Shown piece by piece: positions 4,993 through 13,080 of a stretch of 18,185 nt of DNA. Source of the stretch: Candidatus Omnitrophota bacterium (GTDB lineage: Bacteria > Omnitrophota > Gorgyraeia > Zapsychrales > Fredricksoniimonadaceae); NCBI GenBank assembly GCA_016789035.1, contig JAEUSC010000098.1, positions 1-18,185 of the forward strand, read 5' to 3'. The notes beneath the pieces are model-generated. The model had not been told where the DNA came from. It worked only from the letters and a program-made list of their open reading frames with translations, and ran no database searches. The translations under genes and the position numbers were made by a program. Positions within the stretch are counted from its first letter, which is position 1; the number at the start of each line of letters is the position of its first letter.

Positions 4993-6492
4993 ATGAAAGC
5001 GGTTATCTACTGCAGGGTTTCAACAAAAGAGCAAGCCGAGAAAGGATACAGCCTCGAAGGTCAGGAGGACGCGTGCCGGAAGTTTGCCGCACAACAAGGA
5101 TTTGAGGTTGACCGGATTTTCATGGAGCGCGGCGAAAGCGCCAAGACGCAGGACCGGACCGAACTCAAGAATCTTGCCCAATATTGCGCCCTCAACAAGA
5201 AAAAAATTTCCGTCCTCATCATTTGGAAGTATGACCGCCTCGCCCGGAACCTCGCCGATCAAACCGATCTCTTAAAAGTCTTTGGGACTTTGGGAATCCG
5301 GATTCTTTCGGTTACAGAAAATAACGAAGATACCGCCGTCGGCAAGATGATCCGCAACATCATCGGCACGTTCGCGCAATTCGAGAACGATGTTAAGAGC
5401 GAACGGACTACCAACGGCATGAGACAGGCCATCCAGCAGGGCCGCTGGTGCTGGCGCGCGCCGTTTGGATACAAGCAATCCCGCGATTTAAACAATAAAC
5501 CGCTGATTACCCCGGCGGAAGACAGCAAACACGTTATAAAGGCCTTCCAGCTCTTTGAAACCGGCCTCCACAGACAAATCGAGATCGTCCAGAAATTACG
5601 CAAGGCTGGCGTGAAGAAAGCCAACCCTAATTTTATGAACAGGCTGTTGACCAATCCGCTTTACGCCGGGCTCATTGAGTGTAAATGGTTCCCCGGATAC
5701 ATCAACGCGATCCACGAACCCATCATTACTCAAGATACTTTCTTTAAAGCTCAACAGCTTCTAACCGGCAAGAAAGTCTCGCTTATGCCGCGCGGTCGGA
5801 ATCATCCGGATTTCCCGCTACGCCGATTTATGCGTTGCCCTAAGTGCGACGGTAAACTGACCGGCGCGTGGTCCACCGGACGGAACAAAAAGAAATACGC
5901 CCATTATCACTGCTTTACTAAAGGCTGTTCGTATAACGTCCGGAAAGCTGTTTTGGAATCGGCGTTTTTTGAATACCTGAAGTCCTTCCAGCCGCGACCT
6001 GATATTCTAAACCTCTTCGAAAAAATCGTTATTGATGTTTGGAAGGCTCAACAGTCGGAGCAGATCAAGGAAGAACTCCGGGTGGAAAAGGAATTGAAAG
6101 CGCTTCAGGAAAAGCAAAACCGGATTGATAAGCTAATGATTGAGGGGACGTTCAGCGAAGAAGCATATAAGCGCAACTCCGAAGACCTAAAAAACCAAAT
6201 CTTGATGAAGCAGATCGAGCTTAACGAAGTGAAGATTGATCTGAATGATGTGGAGGCGTGCTTGAACTACTGCAAGTTTTTTGTCTCGAACCTCGCCCAG
6301 CTTTGGGCCTCCTCCGAGGTTGACCTAAGACAACGGTTCCAAAGTCTGGTTTTTCCGGACAAAATCTATTATGAAAAAGGGACTTTTCGAACCACAGGAA
6401 CTGCTTTGATTTTCAAGCAGTTAGCGGCAAAAAGTCCCGAAGAATTAAATTTGGTAGCCCCAACCGGATTTGAACCGGTGTTTGATGGCTGA
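4993..6492 (+). CDS. Large serine recombinase (integrase) with C-terminus encoded by the tRNA antisense strand
   Basis: This 499-aa protein has an N-terminal resolvase domain (about 1-150) with catalytic Ser10 in YCRVST, YDRLARN near 79-85 and ERTTNGMRQAI near 138. A Recombinase domain follows (about 155-265, APFGYK...LLTNPLYAGLI). Next come a zinc ribbon (CPKC about 287, paired with cysteines in YHCFTKGC) and a long coiled coil (about 345-415), the usual large-serine-recombinase order. The ATG at 4993 follows AAAGG about 10 bases upstream. The last 12 codons (VAPTGFEPVFDG) and the stop are read from the antisense strand of tRNA-Glu, so the gene crosses the right attachment site. It would catalyse site-specific integration and excision of the island. 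The C-terminus would change on excision. Confidence 0.93.
   Translation: MKAVIYCRVSTKEQAEKGYSLEGQEDACRKFAAQQGFEVDRIFMERGESAKTQDRTELKNLAQYCALNKKKISVLIIWKYDRLARNLADQTDLLKVFGTLGIRILSVTENNEDTAVGKMIRNIIGTFAQFENDVKSERTTNGMRQAIQQGRWCWRAPFGYKQSRDLNNKPLITPAEDSKHVIKAFQLFETGLHRQIEIVQKLRKAGVKKANPNFMNRLLTNPLYAGLIECKWFPGYINAIHEPIITQDTFFKAQQLLTGKKVSLMPRGRNHPDFPLRRFMRCPKCDGKLTGAWSTGRNKKKYAHYHCFTKGCSYNVRKAVLESAFFEYLKSFQPRPDILNLFEKIVIDVWKAQQSEQIKEELRVEKELKALQEKQNRIDKLMIEGTFSEEAYKRNSEDLKNQILMKQIELNEVKIDLNDVEACLNYCKFFVSNLAQLWASSEVDLRQRFQSLVFPDKIYYEKGTFRTTGTALIFKQLAAKSPEELNLVAPTGFEPVFDG
6450..6471. other. Candidate right attachment site in the tRNA-Glu 3' end
   Basis: This segment covers the CCA end, acceptor 3' strand and part of the T arm of tRNA-Glu plus two flanking bases. 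It matches 707-728 at 19 of 22 positions. The recombinase gene reads through it. The intact tRNA lies on the side away from the element, as expected when integration regenerates the tRNA. Confidence 0.55.
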
Positions 6493-6528
6493 GAACCATC
6501 CGTCCTGACCAGGCTAGACGATGGGGCC
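6452..6528 (-). tRNA. tRNA-Glu (anticodon CTC), CCA encoded
   Basis: The full cloverleaf is visible. The acceptor stem GGCCCCA (6528-6522) pairs with TGGGGCT, with a G-U at the first pair. The D arm is GTC...GAC, and the anticodon stem is GATGG/CCATC with loop TTCTCAG. The anticodon CTC is at 6493-6491 (U33 and A37 in place). The T arm is ACCGG-TTCAAAT-CCGGT, then discriminator A and encoded CCA at 6454-6452. It serves as the integration target of the adjacent element. Confidence 0.96.
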
Positions 6529-6591
6529 AGATAGGTATCGGCACGCGGTAAGCCAGTCCTTCTAGATACTGAAACTGACCACTGGGCAATA

Positions 6592-6619
6592 AATATATCA
6601 TACCGACTTTCTCCGTCAA
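6592..6619 (-). promoter_or_regulatory. Promoter for tRNA-Glu
   Basis: Read leftward, TTGACG (6619-6614) and TATATT (6597-6592) are separated by 16 bp and lie about 64 bp upstream of the mature tRNA 5' end. This fits a sigma70-type promoter with a short 5' leader to be trimmed by RNase P. Confidence 0.55.
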
Positions 6620-6638
6620 TAAATATTATCCAGACCTA

Positions 6639-6667
6639 TTGACACCCCATCTGTCGACTTATAAAAT
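6639..6667 (+). promoter_or_regulatory. Sigma70-type promoter for the FIST-kinase-regulator operon
   Basis: Consensus TTGACA (6639-6644) and TAAAAT (6662-6667) are separated by 17 bp and lie about 55 bp upstream of the FIST gene. It is divergent from the tRNA promoter. Confidence 0.65.
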
Positions 6668-6720
6668 GTCAAACGAAAATCTATAAAGTACTCTGAACAA
6701 ATTACGAAAGATCAATTTCC

Positions 6721-7905
6721 GTGGCCACTCACATCGGTATCGGCTTTAGTTCTCTCGCTGACCCAGCCCAAGCCGCCAAAGAGGCAGCAGCACAGGCCAA
6801 AAAACAACTCAATACGCGCATCACACAGCTGGTTGTTGTCTTTACCAGCATGTCCCACGCATCCCCCATTATCCTGGATGCCATATTCGCTATTCTGCAG
6901 CCACAAAAAATTATCGGCTCCTCCAGCGCCGGTCTTATCATGCCGGATAAAATCGCCAGCCAAGGCATTTCAATTCTGGCGATCAGTTCGGATGAAATCC
7001 ATATGAACGTCGCGACCTTAGGCGATATCAAAGACAAAGACATGCGCTTTCTGGGATTTCAGATGGCGCGCGATATCAGCACCAATAAAAATCCCGGCCG
7101 GCAAATCCTGACGGTTTTCGCCGACAGCGGCCTGATCAGCGGCGCCCTATTTTCTCATGGCGCCAAAGAAGTCCTAGGAAGCACAACGCCCATCGTCGGC
7201 GGCATCAGCAGCGACCAATTTCAGTACAAAAAATCGGTTCAGTATTATCAGAGTCAAATGCTCACCAATTCCATGGTGGGACTCTTAATCAGCGGACAGA
7301 TCACCATCTCTGTCGGCAGCCGCCACGGCTGGAAACCGCTAGGCAAACCCCGCACCATCGATAAAGCCCACGGTTCCGTCATCCACACCATCGACGGAGA
7401 ACGGGCCGTAAAACTCTATGAAACCTACTTTGATGAAGACTTTAAAACCCTCAAAGATTCCCGGTTAGGGTCGATGGCTGTCCTTTACCCCATCGGGATT
7501 TACTTGGAAAATGACCGGACGTATTTACTGCGTAACGCCATTGACATTCTCGATGACGGTAGTATTGTATGTCAGGGAGAGGTTCCCGAGGGTGCTGAAA
7601 TGCATTTGATGATCGGAAGCAAAGACTCCTGCAAACAAGCCGCCCTTGATGCCGCGCTTGAAGTCCGCGACGGACTGTCCGGACATCAGGCCAAGCTCAT
7701 CCTGATTATTGAATCCATGACCCGTTATAAAATGCTGGGACGAAGCGCCGTCCAAGAGATCCAGGTCATTAAGGACATTTTAGGATACACCACTCCCATG
7801 ATCGGTATGTATTCTGCGGGCGAAATCGCCCCGCTTCAATCGATTGACCACACAAGAAACACCCAACTGCAAAACGAAAGCATCGTTATTATTGCGATCA
7901 GTTAA
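6721..7905 (+). CDS. FIST domain sensor protein (FIST_N + FIST_C)
   Basis: This 394-aa protein has no signal peptide or membrane segment, so it is cytoplasmic. It begins with the FIST_N pattern (IGIGFSSLADP, then VVVFTSMSH and IIGSSSAGLI; about residues 5-200), where family members have a GC/SSAG-type turn. It continues with FIST_C (about 215-385), with HTIDGERAVKLYETYF and the closing GMYSAGEIAPL. FIST domains are predicted small-ligand sensors, possibly of amino acids, and are found beside or fused to signalling domains. The start is GTG at 6721, chosen because the FIST_N strand begins at once; the ribosome binding site is weak (GAAAG). It is the first gene of a three-gene operon, ending 2 bp before the histidine kinase, and is probably the input module for that kinase. 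Confidence 0.9.
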   Translation: MATHIGIGFSSLADPAQAAKEAAAQAKKQLNTRITQLVVVFTSMSHASPIILDAIFAILQPQKIIGSSSAGLIMPDKIASQGISILAISSDEIHMNVATLGDIKDKDMRFLGFQMARDISTNKNPGRQILTVFADSGLISGALFSHGAKEVLGSTTPIVGGISSDQFQYKKSVQYYQSQMLTNSMVGLLISGQITISVGSRHGWKPLGKPRTIDKAHGSVIHTIDGERAVKLYETYFDEDFKTLKDSRLGSMAVLYPIGIYLENDRTYLLRNAIDILDDGSIVCQGEVPEGAEMHLMIGSKDSCKQAALDAALEVRDGLSGHQAKLILIIESMTRYKMLGRSAVQEIQVIKDILGYTTPMIGMYSAGEIAPLQSIDHTRNTQLQNESIVIIAIS

Positions 7906-7907
7906 CT

Positions 7908-9437
7908 ATGAACATTGATCCTTCCATTGTGCTTGGTGCCATTGTCCTTCTTCTGATCCTTGTTGTTGCCGGGATCTCATTTTATTTATTCAACAGATTA
8001 GAGGAAATCAAACAGCTCAAGGCGGCCAATGAAAAATTCATCCGTTCCTTCAATGATCTTGATGAACAGGCCCGACTGATCGTCAAAACCGATCTGGAAC
8101 TTAATAAAGCCCAAGAAGAACTGGAAAAGCGTCTCCAAGGATTAAACACGCTGCAGAAATTCTCCCGGGAACTCAGCAAAACCCTGGATGCCAAAGAAGT
8201 CTTTCAGAAAATAAACCCGGCGATGCTCACCGACCTGGGATTTTCCAGAGGAATTGTCCTAAGTTATGACGAACACAAAGCCCTGCGTCCCCGTATGAAT
8301 ATCGGATTTCCGGATGACAGACTGGTCAATATCATCTCCCAAATCAATCGCGACGAACATTTCAAGACCGCCCTGAAGGACGGTCATACATTTTCTTCGA
8401 TTAACAGCTCCAAACAGACCAAAGAAAAAATCATCCAACTGTTTGCCACGGAACATTTTATTCTGACGCCGATTCCAGCACAGAACAATATGGATGGAAT
8501 GCTGTTTGTCGGAAACCGTTATACCTCCCCTGCCGTGACCGAAGGCGATGAGGAATTGATTTCCATTTTAGCCAACCAGATCGGACAATCTCTGGAAAAC
8601 ACCCAGTTATTTGAACAGGTCTTTCGCTCCAGCCAGATGCTGGAATCCAAAGTCAAAGAACGAACCAAAGAACTTGAGTCCGCCCTCGAGAAAGTTAAGC
8701 TCATCAGCAAACAGAAATCCGAGTTTATTTCATCGGTCTCTCATGAGCTGCGTACGCCCCTGACATCTATCAAGGGTTATGCCTCCATTCTGATCGCCGG
8801 AAAAATCGGTGAGGTCCCACCCGCTGTTAAAGAGCGGCTTGCCAAAATCAACACGCATTCGGATAATCTGGTCAAGATGATCAATGATCTTTTGGACATT
8901 GCCCGCATTGAGTCCGGCCGCGCAGAAATGAAATATCTTGCCCAATCCATAAAACCGCTCATCGATAACATTGCCGATCTTCTGACGCCCCAACTCAAAG
9001 ATAGAGATCTGAACCTCCAAGTCGATCTGCCGGACAATCTTCCCGATGTGTGCATCGACCGTAACCATGTGGAACGCATTTTTATCAATCTCGTCGGTAA
9101 TGCGCTTAAATTCACGCCGGCCAAGGGCACTATCACCATTGCCGCTCAACCCAATTCCGACACCGACACGATCACCTTTTCGATTGCCGACACCGGAATC
9201 GGCATCCCTGAGGATGATTTGGAAAAACTTTTCGAAGAATTTTACCGAGTCGATAACGAAATCAACCAAAGCGTGAAGGGAACCGGGCTGGGATTATCAT
9301 TGGTTAAACAAATTACGGAGGCCCATGGAGGAAATGTTTGGGTCACCAGTAAAGTAGGAACCGGAACGACATTCTTTTTCACCCTCCCAACATCCATGGA
9401 AGCTGCAACAAAATCTTCCGCCAAGAAAGAAACTTAA
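7908..9437 (+). CDS. Sensor histidine kinase (TM - coiled coil - GAF - HisKA - HATPase_c)
   Basis: This 509-aa kinase has one N-terminal membrane helix (about 9-28) with almost no periplasmic part, a coiled coil (about 30-90) and a GAF-like domain (about 85-235). A second coiled coil leads into HisKA, with phospho-acceptor His279 in SSVSHELRTPL. HATPase_c follows, with the N box around NLVGNALKF (394-402), G1 DTGIGIP (428-434), F box FEEFYR (442-447) and G2 GTGLGLSL (458-465). All catalytic motifs are intact. The lack of an extracellular sensor suggests that the signal is cytoplasmic, through GAF or the FIST protein encoded 2 bp upstream. The response regulator starts 28 bp downstream and is the expected phosphate acceptor. 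The cognate ligand is not deducible. Confidence 0.93.
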   Translation: MNIDPSIVLGAIVLLLILVVAGISFYLFNRLEEIKQLKAANEKFIRSFNDLDEQARLIVKTDLELNKAQEELEKRLQGLNTLQKFSRELSKTLDAKEVFQKINPAMLTDLGFSRGIVLSYDEHKALRPRMNIGFPDDRLVNIISQINRDEHFKTALKDGHTFSSINSSKQTKEKIIQLFATEHFILTPIPAQNNMDGMLFVGNRYTSPAVTEGDEELISILANQIGQSLENTQLFEQVFRSSQMLESKVKERTKELESALEKVKLISKQKSEFISSVSHELRTPLTSIKGYASILIAGKIGEVPPAVKERLAKINTHSDNLVKMINDLLDIARIESGRAEMKYLAQSIKPLIDNIADLLTPQLKDRDLNLQVDLPDNLPDVCIDRNHVERIFINLVGNALKFTPAKGTITIAAQPNSDTDTITFSIADTGIGIPEDDLEKLFEEFYRVDNEINQSVKGTGLGLSLVKQITEAHGGNVWVTSKVGTGTTFFFTLPTSMEAATKSSAKKET

Positions 9438-9465
9438 ATCACATCCGTCGCCGACAGGGGTTTTT

Positions 9466-10395
9466 ATGCGAAGAGAAAAAATATTAACAATTGACGATGA
9501 TTCCGACATTCTAGACGTTCTCGCCATCACTCTTTCTGATACTTATGAGGTGATTGCCGCCAACAACGGCAAAGAAGGACTCGATCTGGTCCGTTCCAAA
9601 AACCCAGACTTGATTATCACCGACTACAACATGCCTGTCATGACCGGACCTGAATTCTGTAAAGAAGTCCGCAAGGACATATTATTTCGTCACATTCCGA
9701 TCATTATGCTCACAGGCAAAGGCGAAGTCAAAGACATGGTCTTTGGCATCGAATCGGGAGCCGATGATTACATCATCAAACCGTTTGAGCCCGACACGCT
9801 TTTGGCGCGCATCCGAATGATCCTGCGGCGGACAATTATGAGCCTGGACGCCAATCCCTTGACCCGCCTTCCCGGAAACACCTCCATCATGGATGAACTT
9901 CAGAGCCGGATTTCACTCGACAAGCCATTTGCCGTCGGGTACGCAGATTTGGACAAATTCAAAATCTATAATGACAAATACGGATTTGAGAAAGGCGACG
10001 AAGTCATCCGGACTACCGCCCGGATCATTGTTGAGAACACAAACCGCGCGGCAGGCAAAGATGCTTTCATCGGACACATCGGCGGGGATGACTTTGTCTT
10101 TATCTGCGATGATGCCATTGCCGATCAATTAAGCCAGACTATCATTGATGAATTTGATAAAACAGCGCCGGAATTCTACAACGAAACCGACCGCGCTGCC
10201 GGCTATATCATCGGCAAGGACCGCCAGGGCAATGAAACCAAGGCCGGACTGATGTCGCTTTCCATAGGGATCGTCTCAAGCGTTACACAAAAAATCACCC
10301 ACGTAGCCCAAGTCGGGGAAATCGGCGCGGAATTAAAAAAATTCGCCAAGAACATTGAGAAAAGCAATTACGTCCGGGACCAGCGAAAGACGTAG
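9466..10395 (+). CDS. Response regulator with REC and variant GGDEF (GGDDF) domains
   Basis: This 309-aa protein has a receiver domain (about 5-122) with acidic residues Asp10-Asp12, phospho-acceptor Asp53 (ITDYNMP), Thr83 and Lys105. A GGDEF-type domain follows (about 130-305). It keeps the metal and substrate residues (YADLDKFKIYNDKYGFEKGDE, 159-179), but the signature reads GHIGGDDF (203-210), with Asp for the usual second Glu, and the RxxD inhibitory site is absent. The entry motif is LTRLPGN rather than LTGLPNR. This is a recurring GGDDF subfamily whose diguanylate cyclase activity is uncertain; it may make or bind a cyclic dinucleotide. It is the last gene of the FIST-kinase operon, preceded by an AGGGG ribosome binding site. 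Confidence 0.92.
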   Translation: MRREKILTIDDDSDILDVLAITLSDTYEVIAANNGKEGLDLVRSKNPDLIITDYNMPVMTGPEFCKEVRKDILFRHIPIIMLTGKGEVKDMVFGIESGADDYIIKPFEPDTLLARIRMILRRTIMSLDANPLTRLPGNTSIMDELQSRISLDKPFAVGYADLDKFKIYNDKYGFEKGDEVIRTTARIIVENTNRAAGKDAFIGHIGGDDFVFICDDAIADQLSQTIIDEFDKTAPEFYNETDRAAGYIIGKDRQGNETKAGLMSLSIGIVSSVTQKITHVAQVGEIGAELKKFAKNIEKSNYVRDQRKT

Positions 10396-10529
10396 TTCAG
10401 ATTCAGAATTACTCCCTACCATCTGTCGCTATATCAATAATCTTCTTTTATTGTTCGAATTGCCGGCAACTTCATCAACAGACATTCATGTCCTTTGATG
10501 GAGCGCGCTGTGATGGCAGGAAAACACCC

Positions 10530-11459
10530 TTAATTGCAAAAGTTTGATGCTGGAGTAAAAGCGCCGTTGGAACAGATGGTCGTCATGGGCCCTCCTGAAC
10601 ATCCGGCAGGACACGGAACACTGACTGTTCGAGTGGGATCGTTAGGGGACAAGGGAAAGGTAATAGTTCCCGGCCCGCAAGGGATAGGAACTGACACGGC
10701 CGCACATTGTCCACACGTAGGATGCGGCCGCGGCTGAATCTTCTGCTCCGGAGTGCAGGAAGAATCACAATTGGCATTTGTAGAACATCTCTCAAACGGC
10801 GTAGGCGAGCAAGATCCCACAGCAACCCCGCAAGCACCGGAGGGCGTCCATGTGGCCGGATCGCAGGAACACGATCCCGAACACAGCCCCGTGTCTTGCT
10901 GGCACCGGGCCTGATATCCCGGACAGGTCGCGGCGCACTTGCTGGACATACACACTTCTAAGCCTGTGCAGATAACGGTTCCGCAAACAGCCCCGCACAA
11001 ATTTTCCGATTCCACCGTGGCGCAGCCGCCGCAATCCACAAAATCACAGTCATTCAAACAGGTTTGTTGTGTGTCCCCCGGCCCGCTGGGATGCCCGGCT
11101 TCTCCCGTTTCATTGCCGTTGCATGTGCCGTCTCCGCAATAAGCAGCTATGGGCGTACTCGAACCGGATCCTGATCCGGTACAAAATGCGCCGCCAAACG
11201 CCGGCTGAGGACACGCGCATTCCCGCACACCGTTTGGCTTGGGAGCACACCAACCGCCGTCAATCGGTAAGGGATTCTTACCCATAATGACTTCTGTTAC
11301 GGTGTTGTAATAACCTTCGGTGTCGGTTTGAGCCCTATTGAGAAGGGAGCGTGAGACGGTAGGTTTTAACGCCAGTAAAATCACAACAGCGACAACTGTT
11401 AAAAGCAACATATATTCGAGAGCTGCTTGACCACGCTGCTGATATTTTTGATTAATCAT
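10530..11459 (-). CDS. Cysteine-rich class III prepilin-like secreted protein
   Basis: This 309-aa protein begins with a class III prepilin signal: basic QQRG, then QAALEYMLLLTVVAVVILL. A prepilin peptidase would cleave after Gly10, leaving the hydrophobic helix as an assembly core. From about residue 70 it holds roughly 32 cysteines in 240 residues, with motifs such as CGDGTCNGNE and CGGCATVE and stretches of Pro/Gly. All of this implies a disulfide-bonded extracellular head far larger than that of a normal Flp pilin. The ATG at 11459 gives the shortest basic leader; the ribosome binding site is weak. It is convergent with the response regulator and lies downstream of a run of secreted beta-helix genes in the same orientation. 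A minor pilin or adhesin tip is likely, but no named family covers the head. Confidence 0.82.
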   Translation of the reverse strand: MINQKYQQRGQAALEYMLLLTVVAVVILLALKPTVSRSLLNRAQTDTEGYYNTVTEVIMGKNPLPIDGGWCAPKPNGVRECACPQPAFGGAFCTGSGSGSSTPIAAYCGDGTCNGNETGEAGHPSGPGDTQQTCLNDCDFVDCGGCATVESENLCGAVCGTVICTGLEVCMSSKCAATCPGYQARCQQDTGLCSGSCSCDPATWTPSGACGVAVGSCSPTPFERCSTNANCDSSCTPEQKIQPRPHPTCGQCAAVSVPIPCGPGTITFPLSPNDPTRTVSVPCPAGCSGGPMTTICSNGAFTPASNFCN

Positions 11460-11504
11460 ATCGGGTATTATTAATTTCTAACGATTCAGTTAAATTACGT
11501 CACA

Positions 11505-11532
11505 AATATAACATGACCCTTTTGCAATGCAA
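11505..11532 (-). promoter_or_regulatory. Possible promoter of the prepilin-like gene
   Basis: Read leftward, TTGCAT (11532-11527) and TATATT (11510-11505) are separated by 16 bp, with a TG just before the -10 box. This is 46 bp upstream of the start codon. Confidence 0.4.
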
Positions 11533-11673
11533 AGCGCAAATTTTCGATTGTATTTAGACACTTTTATACTTTTCGGTCACTAAAAATATCTTACTTGTTA
11601 TATATCAATCCACTTACTAAGCGGTAAATTGCCACTCTTTCTTCTTGCATACTCACAACTCCCAAACACCTTC

Positions 11674-11800
11674 TTAAATGCACGGAAAATTAGGATCACT
11701 GGGAGATCCGCCGCCGCCCAAAGGACCGCCGCCGCTTCCCGGCGGAGCTCCATATTCAAACGCGCCTACATCCGCCGCCGCGCCCACGGGCCGGGCTCCC
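11674..11800 (-). pseudogene. Out-of-frame remnant of the choice-of-anchor Q C-terminus
   Basis: This stretch encodes ARPVGAAADVGAFEYGAPPG, a Gly/Pro linker and the SPSDPNFPCI tail, nearly identical to the ends of the paralogues at 14569 and 16095. The upstream gene enters it in the wrong frame because 56 bp are missing between two copies of GCCGGGCTCCC, leaving one copy at 11790-11800. The stop that would end the intact gene is at 11674-11676. Confidence 0.85.
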
Positions 11801-12973
11801 CGCCTGCAGCATCGCATCCGCCGATGTACTTCCGTTGGGAGTGACCAGATTCGGATTGACCATCGTGTTCCCCCCAGGAACCGAACCTGTGATGTTGTAA
11901 AAAATATTGTCGTGGATGTTGGACCCCGTTTGAACAACCGGTACTGCAGAACTCGGATAGAAGATATTGTTGAAAATCTCAACCCTGTTTCCTCCACACT
12001 CTGACCACCAAGGAGCTATTAACCCAGAATTACTTTTGCCAATAATAGTGTTATTGTAAGCCTTGTTTCCGGGCCCCATCAAAGGGCCGCCGTTAGGACT
12101 ATTGCCACAATTAAAATCTAGAGGATATCCATAAAGGCCATGCCCCGTCTCTTTTTTAGATCCACCATTGAGAATAATATTATTAAAGAATTCATTACCA
12201 GAACACCCATCTGAGAAGACAACCGCTGCAGCTTGTCCGTTTGCTATGAAATTACCGTAAATTTTATTTCTGCTGGATAAACGATATTGCACTTGTATCT
12301 CTCGCTGATTCCAATATGCTCTACTTCCGTTTAGTGAATTGTACCTGTAAGTACCGCTACCAGCACTGATATAAAATCCATGAGATATCGTGCCGCTAAC
12401 TTTGCAATTTTCGACCAGCAGGTTTGAGCCTCCGTAAACACCAACGCCAACGCTAAAATTTTCAATACTACAATTGCGGATCTTTCCATTTGACTGCCAC
12501 GTAACCAATCCTCCTGGCACAACTCCGTTTCCTTTTATATTTTCTCCATTATTTGGCAGCTGGCCAAAACTTCGAGATCTTTCCGTGACCCGAAAATTAA
12601 GACCATCAATGGTGATACTGTCCGCATTGAGCCAAAGCATCCAGTTGTGGGTGGTTCTGCGGACCACTCGATCCCAAACGATGACGGGAACCTCTCCCGA
12701 GTAGTTTTTATATGTAACATTGGCGACAAGAACTCTGTACCGGCCGTTAACGTCAGAATCTGTAAGCATATAGTCCCCGCCCCGAAACCAGACCGTGTCG
12801 CCAGGCCGAAGGATGGCTTGCGCCACCTGCAGACGATCCATTGTCTTCCACGGAGCTGCCAAAGTACCGGGATTTGAATCATTCCCGAACGGAGACATGT
12901 AATACTCCGCCGCAAAGGCGTTCTGCGCCAGGCTTATCATGAGTGCAATCATTAATAGAATCCGCATTTTCAT
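11756..12973 (-). CDS. Secreted right-handed beta-helix protein, frameshifted C-terminus
   Basis: The 405-aa product starts with a signal peptide (1-21, cleavage after AQNAFA). A DUF1565-type entry follows (AEYYMSPFGNDSNPGTLAAPW, about 22-42), then repeated parallel beta-helix coils with NN-x-[IF] ladders (NKIYGNFI, NEFFNNII, VEIFNNIF). Such folds bind or cleave surface polysaccharides; no catalytic triad can be assigned. The choice-of-anchor Q end found in its paralogues is broken: after AMLQAGSP the frame shifts and ends in ARGRGGGCRRV. The true ATG is at 12973, with GGAGG 4 bases upstream; an upstream in-frame extension has no signal-peptide logic. It is the last gene in the array of paralogues, followed by the prepilin-like gene. 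The product may be secreted but lacks its normal C-terminal tail. Confidence 0.87.
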   Translation of the reverse strand: MKMRILLMIALMISLAQNAFAAEYYMSPFGNDSNPGTLAAPWKTMDRLQVAQAILRPGDTVWFRGGDYMLTDSDVNGRYRVLVANVTYKNYSGEVPVIVWDRVVRRTTHNWMLWLNADSITIDGLNFRVTERSRSFGQLPNNGENIKGNGVVPGGLVTWQSNGKIRNCSIENFSVGVGVYGGSNLLVENCKVSGTISHGFYISAGSGTYRYNSLNGSRAYWNQREIQVQYRLSSRNKIYGNFIANGQAAAVVFSDGCSGNEFFNNIILNGGSKKETGHGLYGYPLDFNCGNSPNGGPLMGPGNKAYNNTIIGKSNSGLIAPWWSECGGNRVEIFNNIFYPSSAVPVVQTGSNIHDNIFYNITGSVPGGNTMVNPNLVTPNGSTSADAMLQAGSPARGRGGGCRRV

Positions 12974-13080
12974 AATCCTCCGTTTAAGACGATAGACCAA
13001 AGACCATAGACCAAAGACTGAACCTACAGTGGAATGTCTTTTGTCCTCTTTCTAATCATCACCACTATACTGACCGCGCA

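Larger units (their letters stand above)
707..6471. mobile_element. Putative integrated element in tRNA-Glu carrying RT-nuclease cargo
   Basis: The element is bounded on the right by the tRNA-Glu gene at 6452-6528 and on the left by an imperfect 22-bp copy of the tRNA 3' end. It holds a serine recombinase next to the tRNA, a small protein upstream of it, and a leftward cargo operon (repeat-bearing ORF, reverse transcriptase, Mrr-type nuclease, two-TM protein). Genes outside it on both sides look chromosomal. The cargo genes appear more AT-rich than the flanking metabolic and signalling genes, judged by eye. The length, about 5.7 kb, is small for a phage, and no capsid, replication or conjugation gene is present, so it is best seen as a genomic island moved by its recombinase. 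Confidence 0.6.

Noticed and set aside
10435..10453. CAATAA/TTATTG hairpin as a terminator between convergent genes
   Set aside because: The stem is only six A/T-rich pairs with no U-run; position is suggestive but the structure is too weak to call.
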